From an uncultured Lachnospiraceae bacterium (GTDB lineage: Bacteria > Bacillota > Clostridia > Lachnospirales > Lachnospiraceae): a stretch of 64,000 bases of DNA. The notes beneath the pieces were generated by a model. That model worked only from the letters and a program-made list of their open reading frames with translations, was not told the origin of the DNA and ran no database searches. The position numbers and the translations under genes were made by a program. This document shows, piece by piece, positions 55,913-63,876 of this stretch (within the stretch, counting starts at the first letter, position 1; each line of letters starts with the position of its first letter). The stretch is taken from assembly GCA_910586715.1 (NCBI GenBank), contig CAJUJG010000012.1, positions 12,612 to 76,611 of the forward strand, written 5' to 3'.

Positions 55913-56569
55913 CTATTTTATAATTCCGGCTGCCATCAGCGCACATAAAGCCACCGCCGCAAACGAAGCCAGCATCGACAGTACACTCACTGCCAGCACT
56001 GCACTCATTTTCTTTCCGATTTTTTTACCAATCTCACGCTCAAGCAGTTCCAACGACTCCTTTACACTTGCGTTCCCTGTTTTGCTGCTTTCCGTATATT
56101 TGCGCAGCTCTTCCGTCACCACTGCCTGTACATTTCTATACACCTTGACATTTTCTTTATGTACAAAATCATCAGCGTGCTGAAACTTTTCCTCTAACAA
56201 TATTTTAAGCGCTTCGTTTTCAGAAGCGGCGCCTTTTTCCTTCTCAATGCGCTCCGCCTCACGCCTTTCGAGATCTGCCTCCCTGTTTCTGCTCTGCTCG
56301 TCCGTAATATCACGTAATGCAGACAAAAGCTTTTGCTCATCCTCTTTCATTGCCTGGATTTTGTCTGTATTATCGCAAACCATCGTGCTAAGCTGTTCCG
56401 AAAGTTCTGTATTTTTATAATTCAGCCGTCTGATTTCCTGCAGAATCCGTTCGTACTCTGCCACCTGAAGCTGTAGCTTTTCCAACTCCTTTGCCTCTGC
56501 CTGTGTGTTTGCCTTAATTAATTCCTGCGCATTAAATTTCTGTGCCAGTTTATCTATAAAATTATCCAT
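55913..56569 (-). CDS. Coiled-coil protein with C-terminal membrane anchor, function unknown
   Basis: 218 aa. Long heptad-rich helices (residues ~20-190) are dominated by Glu, Lys, Arg and Leu ('EAKELEKLQLQVAEYERIL'). The C-terminal ~30 residues form one hydrophobic helix ('SVLSMLASFAAVALCALMA'), so this is a tail-anchored protein facing the cytoplasm. No enzymatic motif. The next gene on the strand is the flavin-reductase-like protein. A structural or scaffolding role is only a guess. Confidence 0.85.
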   Translation of the reverse strand: MDNFIDKLAQKFNAQELIKANTQAEAKELEKLQLQVAEYERILQEIRRLNYKNTELSEQLSTMVCDNTDKIQAMKEDEQKLLSALRDITDEQSRNREADLERREAERIEKEKGAASENEALKILLEEKFQHADDFVHKENVKVYRNVQAVVTEELRKYTESSKTGNASVKESLELLEREIGKKIGKKMSAVLAVSVLSMLASFAAVALCALMAAGIIK

Positions 56570-56990
56570 AGCAATTGTACCTTGCCTTTCTTCTCTATCT
56601 TACGCATTTTCCACTGATTCAAACAGTTATCATTATCTTATCATTAATTTTACCCAATGACAACTGTCACTTTATGGGGAACGGTTTTTATGCGTAACGG
56701 TTCAGCCTTCGGCTTCCTGTTACAAGCATCAAGCCATAATTTGCAGCAAGTGCAAAGTCCCGGGATGAATCGTTGCCTTTATGCATCCTGTACAGATTTT
56801 ATATCGTTTACGCAGCAATACTATACAGATTCACAAACTTATTACACTTTGTTCATAGTCTGTTCATAAACCAATGATATTATTTATACATAGCAAACAA
56901 CAGTGTAGCAATTATTTCATTACACATAGATAAATTTTTTCATAATAGCCCCGATATATTCCGCAAGGGATTGTCGGGGCACTCCTCATT
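56570..56990. other. Intergenic region, no gene recognised apart from a terminator
   Basis: These 421 bases lie between the coiled-coil gene and the (p)ppGpp synthetase. A plus-strand frame at 56657-56869 (70 codons) has no ribosome site and no recognised homology, so it is not called. A GTAAC/GTTAC-flanked palindrome occurs near 56692-56726. The hairpin at 56948-56980 is listed separately. Confidence 0.45.
56948..56980 (-). terminator. Rho-independent terminator of the small (p)ppGpp synthetase gene
   Basis: GCCCCGA (56948-56954) pairs with TCGGGGC (56974-56980), eleven bases after the gene's stop on the minus strand. Confidence 0.7.
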
Positions 56991-57647
56991 TTACCGGTCA
57001 AGATCCAGCGCTTTCACTTCTTCATTTAATGACAGCATCTTCTCATCAAGTTCCGATACCATTTTCGCACACGCAAAAAGTTCATTCTGAATATAATCCG
57101 GCACGTTAACGTCAAATTTATAATTAATTTTGTGTTCCAAACTTGCCCAAAAATCCATTGCGACCGTCCGTATTTGGATTTCAACCTTCGCCTCAACCCT
57201 GCGTTCGGACAGATAAATGGGAACTGATACAATCATATGATAGCTTTTATATCCGCTTGATTTCGGATACCGGATATAATCCTTCACATCCATGATATTC
57301 AAATCCCTTTGCCTCTCCAGCATTTGTGCAATACGGTATACATCCGTCGTAAACGAGCAGATAATCCGTACGCCTGCAATGTCGTTCACATACCGCACCA
57401 TGTTTTCAATAGTAGACTCATATCCGTGCTTTTTAAGCTTTTTTACAATTCTATCCGATGTTTTTATGCGTGATTTAATATGCTCTATCGGATTATACTT
57501 ATGTACATGCTGAAATTCGTCGTTTAAAATCTCAAGCTTTGTTCCGATTTCCTTTAGTGCCGAACTGTAGACAAGCCGTACTTCTTTCCAGCTGTCGATA
57601 TCCGATGTCTCTTTTCCCCGATATTCCATGTGTTGTCTTTTCTCCAT
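56991..57647 (-). CDS. Small alarmone synthetase, RelA/SpoT-type (RelQ/YjbM-like)
   Basis: 218 aa from the ATG at 57647 with AGGAAAG upstream; an ATG at 57629 also has nearby GGAG. Synthetase motifs: 'ARGVRIICSF'-like 'DIAGVRIICSFTTDVYRIA', 'DYIRYPKSSGYKSYHMIV' and 'EIQIRTVAMDFWASLEHKINYK' (split). The hydrolase, TGS and ACT domains of full-length Rel are absent, and length matches RelQ. It makes (p)ppGpp from ATP and GDP/GTP without the ribosome, usually in response to cell-wall or stress signals. Its own terminator follows. Confidence 0.93.
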   Translation of the reverse strand: MEKRQHMEYRGKETSDIDSWKEVRLVYSSALKEIGTKLEILNDEFQHVHKYNPIEHIKSRIKTSDRIVKKLKKHGYESTIENMVRYVNDIAGVRIICSFTTDVYRIAQMLERQRDLNIMDVKDYIRYPKSSGYKSYHMIVSVPIYLSERRVEAKVEIQIRTVAMDFWASLEHKINYKFDVNVPDYIQNELFACAKMVSELDEKMLSLNEEVKALDLDR

Positions 57648-57832
57648 TCTTTGATGCTTTCCTGCGCAGACGCGCGGTAACAAAATAATGCCACCGGAAT
57701 AAAGTATATGCGTGTACACACCAACTTATGACTGTTTTTTTATTTATTTTATGATATAATGAGAGCAAGAGAGCAAAGTGGACTTGTTCATTTTGCGAAC
57801 GGCGAATGTTGATCATAAATTGAAAATTTATG

Positions 57833-57838
57833 ATATAA
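57833..57838 (+). promoter_or_regulatory. Promoter -10 element of the 88-codon gene
   Basis: TATAAT at 57833-57838 lies 33 bases before the ATG at 57871. A matching -35 is not clear: TTGATC upstream is 19 bases away, so the call rests mainly on the -10. Confidence 0.4.
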
Positions 57839-57870
57839 TCAAACAATACAAATCGTTGAGGAGGTTTCAC

Positions 57871-58137
57871 ATGTTTAGACTATGGGCAAGAATTTTTAAG
57901 GACAACCGTATGCTAAAGGACACCGTAATCTGCAATGATGCCGACGATACGCGCACGCACAAGGTATTTCACGCAATAGAAGAAGTCTGCTATCAGTTTG
58001 ACCTCGGCAAACCGATTTGGCTTGACGCCACCGTAGCAGACTTTAAGCGGCACAGCAAGGCACGTTTCACATCCGACAATTTTATTGAAACGATTGATTT
58101 TGATTATCTTGAAATTCAGGTAATTGAAGAGGATTAA
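57871..58137 (+). CDS. Conserved-looking small protein of unknown function
   Basis: 88 aa from the ATG at 57871, with GAGGAGG six bases upstream; the frame extends to 57778 but the ribosome site decides the start. Sequence is mixed alpha/beta and hydrophilic: 'WARIFKDNRMLKDTVICNDAD' (split), 'KVFHAIEEVCYQFDLGKPIWL', 'FKRHSKARFTSDNFIE'. No signal peptide or membrane segment is seen, so it is cytoplasmic. No family was recognised with confidence. It is convergent with the AAA ATPase gene with only six bases between stops. Confidence 0.85.
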   Translation: MFRLWARIFKDNRMLKDTVICNDADDTRTHKVFHAIEEVCYQFDLGKPIWLDATVADFKRHSKARFTSDNFIETIDFDYLEIQVIEED

Positions 58138-58143
58138 ACTGCT

Positions 58144-59412
58144 TTATTTTAATTCCACCAGATAACTCACATTCGCCTCCGCAATTGCCGGGCTATGAGA
58201 GACTGCGATAATCTGTGCATTGGGCGCCAGGCTGCCTAGCAGCGGCATGAGTCCCCGCTGCCACTTCATATTCAATGAAGTTTCCGGCTCGTCAATGAGA
58301 AACAGCTGCCGTTTGTCTCCCTCCAAAATGAATACCGTCAGCAGAATAAACAATCGCTGCTCTCCCCCGGAAAGATGCTCAATCCCGTGTGTTTCCGGTG
58401 AAGAATGGAACTTAATCACAATCCCGTCATCCGATATTTCAATATATTTTTCCGGTCCGATATACGCATTAAAAATATCCTTCAATTCATTAACAGACTG
58501 TACCGGCGTTTCTTCCCGCTCCAATTCACTTGACATCTTGACAATCAGCTTTGCAAGCAAACTGTTGTTCTTTAACTCTTTTGCAATAAATTTCTGATCA
58601 TCACTTTTCAAAATAGAAATGATTTTATCACTCAACGCATTTTTCTCCAACCGTTCCAAGATGTCAATAAGCTTTTTTTGATTCGTTGGAAGCATCATTC
58701 TGAGCGCAGTTTCATCTACCGCTTCCATATTTGCAGAATCACATGCGTTCGCAAGAATATCAAACAAGGCTTTCTGAACCCTGTCCTGCGCTGCCTGCTG
58801 CGCCAAATGAAACCGCTCAAGCAGCAGCATTTCTACCATATGCATATCGACGGTATCAATGGTCAATACCGGCGCAGAAAAATCACTTTGACTTTCAAAG
58901 CTTACTTTTCCGTCCCCACTCTGCTTTAATTTAATATGCTGGCTCAGATTATCGCAAAGCATTTGCGCATCGTTTCCGGTTCTGAAATGCTCAATATGTC
59001 CCATCTCAACAATATACCGGTACAAAAAATCAGGCGACACGTTAATATGGCTCGCATTTCCACTGTTTGGGCATAACAGGATACTCGCCATTCCAAACAG
59101 TTCAGACGCACGGAATGCCGACCAGTCATACGTTATCTGCGCTCTGTCGGACGCCGCCTGCTCATTACATATAATTCTGACTTCCTTTTCTTTCCGATTG
59201 TCATTCTCATAAACAATACGTATCTGTTGTACTTTTTCGTCCGCCAAAACACGGTCTTCCTGTCCTAAAACAGCATTTAATAACCGCAGTAAAACTGTTT
59301 TTCCGCAGCCATTTTCCCCATAAAGAACTGATATGTTCAGCGCAGATAAATTCAGCGATACTGTTTTTTGCCGGGACTGTGTTCTCTCGATATATATTGA
59401 TTTTATATGCAT
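58144..59412 (-). CDS. AAA ATPase, RecF/SMC-like overcoming-type P-loop protein
   Basis: 422 aa from the ATG at 59412, GGAG nine bases upstream; a TTG at 59427 is the longer option. Walker A 'LYGENGCGKTVLLRLL', ABC-type signature 'LSGGEQRLFILL', Walker B 'RQLFLIDEPETSLNMKW' and H-loop 'IAVSHSPAIA' make it a RecF/AAA_15-type ATPase. The middle ~250 residues, between Walker A and signature, are helical and unrecognised. Such proteins act alone or with nuclease or effector partners in repair, phage defence or antitoxin systems. No partner is adjacent here, so the role is open. Confidence 0.88.
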   Translation of the reverse strand: MHIKSIYIERTQSRQKTVSLNLSALNISVLYGENGCGKTVLLRLLNAVLGQEDRVLADEKVQQIRIVYENDNRKEKEVRIICNEQAASDRAQITYDWSAFRASELFGMASILLCPNSGNASHINVSPDFLYRYIVEMGHIEHFRTGNDAQMLCDNLSQHIKLKQSGDGKVSFESQSDFSAPVLTIDTVDMHMVEMLLLERFHLAQQAAQDRVQKALFDILANACDSANMEAVDETALRMMLPTNQKKLIDILERLEKNALSDKIISILKSDDQKFIAKELKNNSLLAKLIVKMSSELEREETPVQSVNELKDIFNAYIGPEKYIEISDDGIVIKFHSSPETHGIEHLSGGEQRLFILLTVFILEGDKRQLFLIDEPETSLNMKWQRGLMPLLGSLAPNAQIIAVSHSPAIAEANVSYLVELK

Positions 59413-59507
59413 TGTTTTTTTCTCCAAATTAAATACCTGCTCATTTTCCCAAAATCAGTTTACCATATTTTGTATTATTTCTCCACACATAATATATTCT
59501 TTTCATG

Positions 59508-59549
59508 CAAAAAGCGACCCCGCAGGCATCTGCCTATGGGACCGCTTTT
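59508..59549 (-). terminator. Terminator of hsp20
   Basis: AAAAAGCG (59509-59516) pairs with CGCTTTT (59543-59549), with a further CAGGCA/TGCCTA inner pairing; read on the minus strand it ends in TTTTTGC just after hsp20. Confidence 0.8.
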
Positions 59550-59564
59550 GTGCAATATGCCGGA

Positions 59565-60008
59565 TTATCCTTCTATTGCAATGTAATGATTTTTCTCTTC
59601 GACAGCCTTTGTTTCCGCTTTCGGAATCTGGAACGTCAGGATACCGTTCTCATACTTCGGATGAATGTCATTCTCTGTTACATGGCTTCCTACATAGAAA
59701 CTGCGGCTCATGCTTCCGACATAACGTTCGCGTCTGACATAATTGCCGTTCTCGTTCTTCTCGTCCTTATCAAGCCCCTTTGCCGCATTGACAGTGAGGT
59801 ATCCGTTGTTTAGCTGCATCTTAATCTCATCCTTTTGGAAGCCGGGCAGGTCGATGTCAACCTCGTAGCCTGAACCAAGCTCCTTCACATCTGTCTTCAT
59901 CAGGTTCTTTGCGTTCTTTCCGTACAAAACCCTGTCAATATCCGGAAATGCAAAATCCTCCATAAAGTTGTCAAATAAGTTTTCTCTAAAAATACTGGGC
60001 ATCATCAT
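59565..60008 (-). CDS. Small heat-shock protein Hsp20
   Basis: 147 aa. The alpha-crystallin domain is complete: 'YEVDIDLPGFQKDEIKMQL', 'GYLTVNAAKG', 'RRERYVGSMSRSFYV' and 'YENGILTFQIPK'. It is an ATP-independent chaperone that binds unfolding proteins. AAAGGAGA lies upstream of the ATG at 60008. It has its own promoter overlapped by a perfect CIRCE element (60137-60163), so repression by HrcA is expected. Confidence 0.96.
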   Translation of the reverse strand: MMMPSIFRENLFDNFMEDFAFPDIDRVLYGKNAKNLMKTDVKELGSGYEVDIDLPGFQKDEIKMQLNNGYLTVNAAKGLDKDEKNENGNYVRRERYVGSMSRSFYVGSHVTENDIHPKYENGILTFQIPKAETKAVEEKNHYIAIEG

Positions 60009-60121
60009 AAGTCATATCTCCTTTCATTGATTAAAACATATTTTAGCACAATCAGAAATTTCTGAAGTGTCGTTTGCTGAAACCGGGAATGGAACTTTCT
60101 CTCTTCCTTTGTTCTATATGT

Positions 60122-60163
60122 ACTATAACACTTATATTAGCACTCGTCAAGAGTGAGTGCTAA
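60122..60163 (-). promoter_or_regulatory. hsp20 promoter overlapped by a perfect CIRCE operator
   Basis: On the minus strand TTGACG (60150-60145) and TATAGT (60127-60122) are 17 bases apart. The CIRCE element TTAGCACTC-N9-GAGTGCTAA (60137-60163) covers the -35. CIRCE is the known HrcA operator; it is usual before groESL and dnaK, less so before hsp20. Confidence 0.93.
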
Positions 60164-60231
60164 TAATTTTGTGAACTTTCTGTGAACACTTTCCCTAATC
60201 TTGATAAAAGTATCTCCTTTTCTATATCTCT

Positions 60232-60264
60232 TTATTCAATTTTCCTCCGCATGGGGCTGCACAT
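60232..60264 (-). repeat. Intergenic palindromic repeat, copy 2 (left arm only)
   Basis: The minus strand reads TTATGTGCAGCCCCATGCGG directly after a terminator T-tract, matching the first ~25 bases of the copies at 51183 and 63702 (same order TTATGnnCAGCCCCATG). The rest is lost; the frame ends early (M-C-S-P-M-R-R-K-I-E). It lies upstream of hsp20. Confidence 0.65.
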
Positions 60265-60308
60265 AAAAAAACCTGCCGCAAACACATACGTCCCTGCAGC
60301 AGGTTTTC
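60265..60308 (-). terminator. Terminator of the MoxR-DUF58-DUF4129 operon
   Basis: AAACCTGC (60269-60276) pairs with GCAGGTTT (60299-60306); on the minus strand it is followed by a T-tract. It lies 15 bases after the DUF4129-like gene. Confidence 0.85.
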
Positions 60309-60322
60309 CTTTATCCAATATA

Positions 60323-61528
60323 TCACACACGTTCCCGCCCATACCGCGCGTTCTCGTATTTTACATGAAGCCGTTCCATATCCGCATCACCCAAAAGCCC
60401 TGCGTTTTTCTCAATTTCCGACGGTGACTCATACCGTGCGGGGGGCTCTTTTCTGTGCTTTTGTATTGTCCTGCGGTATATCCGCCGGATACGCTGTGTC
60501 TTGCTGTCCTGTCGTTTACGACGGTTTTGCCGGATACGTTCCTCTTTATGCAGCGGCTCCTCATCAAGCGCTTCGACCTTGTCGCCGTTTTCATCAAAAC
60601 TGTCCCGAAACTCTCCAAACACCCGCTGAAGCGTCCGAATCGTCCCATACACAACTAACCCGGCACAAAGTGTGACGAATATCCACCAAAGGTAATTCCA
60701 AATTTCAGACGGCTTGGGCGGCGGCTCGTTTTGCAGGAATTTTATGATTCCGTCATCACCCTGCAAGCCCTCACCGCCGATTTCGGGTTGATACCCCATC
60801 CAATCGCCGTCAGCCTCAATCCCGTCAAGCCATGTCCGAATATCCGTGTAACGGCGCTGTCCGCCAAGAAAAAAGGAAGGAACCATCGCCATAAAAACAA
60901 GCAATGCAAACAATCCCGTCATCGCCGCACTGATTGCATACAGGCGTTTTCGCGGAATACTTTTGGTACGCTTGTTCAATCCAAGATAGTGCTTTGTGGA
61001 AATCTGATACGCATATGCAAGCGCAGCAAAAAAGTAAACCGCACCGTTCCAAAACGCGAAATCACAAAGCGTCTTTGCATTAAAGATAATACCGACCGCA
61101 TACATCACCGCAAAATACCACAAAAAACCAAGAGACGGCTGATTGAGCATGCTGACCGCCGGCGCAGAATATAAATCGTCTTCCTTCTCCTGCCGTGCCA
61201 GTCTTATACGCTCCTGAAATCGGATAAACCCTATAAAAAGGCTTTCCGCCGTCATCACCGTCGGATAAAGCGCTCCGCTGCCGCCAAAAACCAGCCGAAT
61301 CACGACCCATATTACCGTTGTCACGGCAAGGCATGAGAGCAGATAAAGACCCAAATTTTTCAGACGGCGTACGGCAATCCCGGTCACTACAATCGGAACC
61401 GCAATCAACAGACATTTGAGATAAAGCATTCCTTCACCGTCTGCATCTTTTAGCCCGGCAACTGCATACATCACCGGAAGCACAAGCATCACTATCAATG
61501 TGGCATGAATGTATTCCAGCATTTTCAT
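60323..61528 (-). CDS. Membrane protein with DUF4129-like C-terminus
   Basis: 401 aa. Six to seven transmembrane helices occupy residues ~8-230, a soluble loop with 'RTWLDGIEADGDWMGYQPE' follows, then another helix near 290 ('WIFVTLCAGLVVYGTI'). The Arg/Lys-rich C-terminus with 'YRRTIQKHRKEPPARYESPSEIE' (split) resembles the DUF4129 end of TgpA-type transglutaminase fusion proteins, but no transglutaminase Cys-His-Asp core is present. It overlaps the DUF58 gene by four bases. Together with MoxR ATPase and DUF58 it forms a well-known membrane-associated operon of uncertain function. Confidence 0.85.
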   Translation of the reverse strand: MKMLEYIHATLIVMLVLPVMYAVAGLKDADGEGMLYLKCLLIAVPIVVTGIAVRRLKNLGLYLLSCLAVTTVIWVVIRLVFGGSGALYPTVMTAESLFIGFIRFQERIRLARQEKEDDLYSAPAVSMLNQPSLGFLWYFAVMYAVGIIFNAKTLCDFAFWNGAVYFFAALAYAYQISTKHYLGLNKRTKSIPRKRLYAISAAMTGLFALLVFMAMVPSFFLGGQRRYTDIRTWLDGIEADGDWMGYQPEIGGEGLQGDDGIIKFLQNEPPPKPSEIWNYLWWIFVTLCAGLVVYGTIRTLQRVFGEFRDSFDENGDKVEALDEEPLHKEERIRQNRRKRQDSKTQRIRRIYRRTIQKHRKEPPARYESPSEIEKNAGLLGDADMERLHVKYENARYGRERV

Positions 61529-62652
61529 ACGCGCTCCACCTCCCTGATATGCACACGCACAGTGCCCGATGCCGCCGCTTTTTCTTTCGCAAACTGACGT
61601 TCTCCTCTATAGACAGGGCAAATCACAAGGACAGCGCTGTCCTTTGCCGTTTCCTGTAAAGCCCGCCAAAGCATTTCATCATAATTTTTTGTAATAACAA
61701 TCCGCAGTGTATCGTCTGTCAGACCTTCCCGCATTTTTTTGCCGTCTGCAATCAGGTCTAAAAACGGACTTGTCCCGCCTGCAGCGTCGTAATCGGCAAG
61801 CGTGCGCTCAAGTTCTATCAGTCTGCTTTTCCTGTTCGTCGGAAGCAGCCATTCCCCGCCGCCCGCACTGTTAAAGGCAAAGCCCGTCTCTATATTCTGG
61901 TGAAAAAGCGTACGCAGCAGCGTGGCTGCAACTGCAATGCTTTCCTCGACCAGGTTCTCCTGCTTTAAAATCCCCGTATCCGCAACGTCCAAAAAAATCA
62001 TCGCTTTCTGTGACTGCACGGAATCAAATGTGTTGACCATCAATGTGCCGGTCTTTGCACTCGCTTTCCAGTTGATTGCTTTCATCGGGTCATCCGTCGT
62101 ATAACCGCGTATCGTACGAAATGCGAACGGGTCCTCATACAACCGTTTCGCGCACTGCAATGTGCCAAGCATCCGCTCACATACTGTCATGATTTCTGAC
62201 ACATCTGTCATTTTTGCATAGACATAAATTGACGCGTCCGTCTCAATATCTATGCTGTAACGTTTCCTATATAAGAGGGTATGTGTAGCAAGATCGGCAT
62301 CGCTCACGGCGTAATGCCCGCGCTTTTGGCAGTTTACGGCAATCTCTCTTGTTATCCGCTGCATACCGAGCACGGAAAAAACATCTCTTTTATAAATGTA
62401 ATCACTGACGCTTGTATTTTCGGTGTCGGCAAAATCAAGTTCCTTTTTGGTGTGAAAGCCTACTTCCAAAACAGGCAGCGGCATGCGCTTTCGGTTTTCA
62501 ATCACCTCATAGAGCTTTGTTTGTCCTCCGGCGTAAAGCGCATCCGTATCAAACCACAGGCGGACGTCGACCGCTTTTCGCCAAACTCGATGATAATAGA
62601 ACTCCCACAGCATCCACACCGCAAAAATTCCTAATAATAAAAGCAGAAACAT
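61525..62652 (-). CDS. DUF58 protein (MoxR-associated, vWA-like)
   Basis: 375 aa from the ATG at 62652, AAGAGGT five bases upstream; a TTG at 62667 is the alternative. One N-terminal helix (~1-16), then a beta-rich segment. The DUF58 core shows 'RTIRGYTTDDPMKAINWKASAKTG' (split), with 'IFLDVADTG' as a von-Willebrand-A-like strand. DUF58 proteins work with MoxR ATPases, perhaps as substrates or adaptors for metal insertion or folding. The operon moxR-DUF58-DUF4129 is tightly packed. Confidence 0.9.
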   Translation of the reverse strand: MFLLLLLGIFAVWMLWEFYYHRVWRKAVDVRLWFDTDALYAGGQTKLYEVIENRKRMPLPVLEVGFHTKKELDFADTENTSVSDYIYKRDVFSVLGMQRITREIAVNCQKRGHYAVSDADLATHTLLYRKRYSIDIETDASIYVYAKMTDVSEIMTVCERMLGTLQCAKRLYEDPFAFRTIRGYTTDDPMKAINWKASAKTGTLMVNTFDSVQSQKAMIFLDVADTGILKQENLVEESIAVAATLLRTLFHQNIETGFAFNSAGGGEWLLPTNRKSRLIELERTLADYDAAGGTSPFLDLIADGKKMREGLTDDTLRIVITKNYDEMLWRALQETAKDSAVLVICPVYRGERQFAKEKAAASGTVRVHIREVERV

Positions 62653-62654
62653 CG

Positions 62655-63599
62655 TTACCTCTTCCAATCTTCGGTGGGCAGCTCCACGCTGTTTAGCAGC
62701 CCGTCCACAAGGCTCCTCTTCTGCGCTTCCTCAAGCTCTCCAATCAGCCTGTGGCAGAGCGCCGGCACTGCAACGGTCTTAATGTCCTCCGGCACGACAT
62801 AATCGCGCCCCTCCACAAGCGCATAACCCTGTGCCGCACGCAGAAACGCGAGTGTTCCTCTTGGGCTGACTCCCTGCCATGCGGACGCGGCGCTTTGTCT
62901 TTTTCTTGTCGCCTGTACAAGCGATACGATATAGCTGCGCAAATCATCATGTACAAAGACTTCCCTGCATTCCTTTTGAAGCTGCCGGATTTCCTCCGCC
63001 GTACACACTGCTCCGATTTCCGACAGCGGTTGCGCAGTGATAAAGCGGTCTATCAGCTCCCGCTCCTCGTCCGCGCTCATACTGCCCATGCTGATTTTCA
63101 TGATAAAACGGTCAAGCTGCGCCTCCGGCAGCGGAAAGCAGCCGATTGTCTCGACGGGATTTTGCGTGGCGATAACAAAAAACGGCGGCTCAAGCAGTCT
63201 TGTTTCCGCGTCCACTGTCACCTGCCCCTCCGCCATGCACTCAAGCAGGCTCGACTGCGTGCGGGGTGTGGCGCGGTTGATTTCATCCGCTAAGAGGATA
63301 TTGGTGAAAACGGGACCTTCTTTAAAAGTGAATGCGCCCTTTTCCTGATTAAAAAATGACAGTCCTGTCACATCGCTCGGAAGCAAGTCCGGTGTAAACT
63401 GCACCCTTTCGAACTGACATCCCATCGATTTTGCGAGTGCGCGCGCCAGCACCGTCTTGCCTGTCCCCGGCACATCCTCCAGCAGTACATGACCACCGGC
63501 GGCCAGGGACGCCAACAGGCGCCTGGTCACTTCCCGCTTTCCGATCATCACCTTTGATACATTTTCTTCAATCCCTGACAGAATACTGTTGATTTCCAT
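62655..63599 (-). CDS. MoxR-family AAA+ ATPase
   Basis: 314 aa from the ATG at 63599 (MEINSILSGIEENV), GGGGG upstream; the open frame extends to 63677 only through the repeat. Walker A 'LLEDVPGTGKTVLARALA', Walker B 'NILLADEINRATPRTQSSLLE' (split), sensor 1 'FFVIATQNPVE' and 'GCFPLPEAQLDRFIMKI' are all present, as in MoxR/RavA. Such ATPases act as chaperones for vWA/DUF58 partners. It is first gene of the operon, followed by DUF58 two bases later. Confidence 0.95.
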   Translation of the reverse strand: MEINSILSGIEENVSKVMIGKREVTRRLLASLAAGGHVLLEDVPGTGKTVLARALAKSMGCQFERVQFTPDLLPSDVTGLSFFNQEKGAFTFKEGPVFTNILLADEINRATPRTQSSLLECMAEGQVTVDAETRLLEPPFFVIATQNPVETIGCFPLPEAQLDRFIMKISMGSMSADEERELIDRFITAQPLSEIGAVCTAEEIRQLQKECREVFVHDDLRSYIVSLVQATRKRQSAASAWQGVSPRGTLAFLRAAQGYALVEGRDYVVPEDIKTVAVPALCHRLIGELEEAQKRSLVDGLLNSVELPTEDWKR

Positions 63600-63639
63600 A
63601 TAACCCCCGCTTGTCTTTTTGCATTTCCTTACATCTTCC

Positions 63640-63702
63640 CTACTCGTCGCGCGCGCCATGCGCCGCCTTTGCGGCATACTTCCTCTGCATGGGGCTGCGC
63701 AT
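63640..63702 (-). repeat. Intergenic palindromic repeat, copy 3 (with 20-codon frame)
   Basis: Same element as at 51121-51183: 55 of 63 bases identical, five of the eight differences at third positions of the shared frame ([20 protein letters not shown]). The outer CCCCATG/CATGGCG and inner GCCGC-4-GCGGC pairings are kept. It lies five bases after the strong hairpin at 63708-63740 and upstream of moxR. Confidence 0.75.
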
Positions 63703-63707
63703 AATGC

Positions 63708-63740
63708 ATAACCGGCATGAAATCAATCAATGCCGGTTAT
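63708..63740 (-). terminator. Terminator-like hairpin upstream of the moxR operon
   Basis: ATAACCGGCAT (63708-63718) pairs with ATGCCGGTTAT (63730-63740), an 11-bp perfect stem with an 11-base loop. It probably ends the transcript of the gene whose 3' end lies at 63877. Confidence 0.7.
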
Positions 63741-63876
63741 ACGTGTTCATTATTTATTGATTAGCGTCGGACATATCGATATTTTCAACGCATTTTGCGC
63801 GGCGTAACCAATATCAGTATAATACATTACGGTAAAAATGTATAGATGAAAAAGAAAAATTTCACTTAGCAAAAAT

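Noticed and set aside
56657..56869. 70-codon plus-strand frame in the gap before the (p)ppGpp synthetase
   Set aside because: No ribosome site, Cys/Ser/Tyr-rich random-looking composition, no recognised homology.
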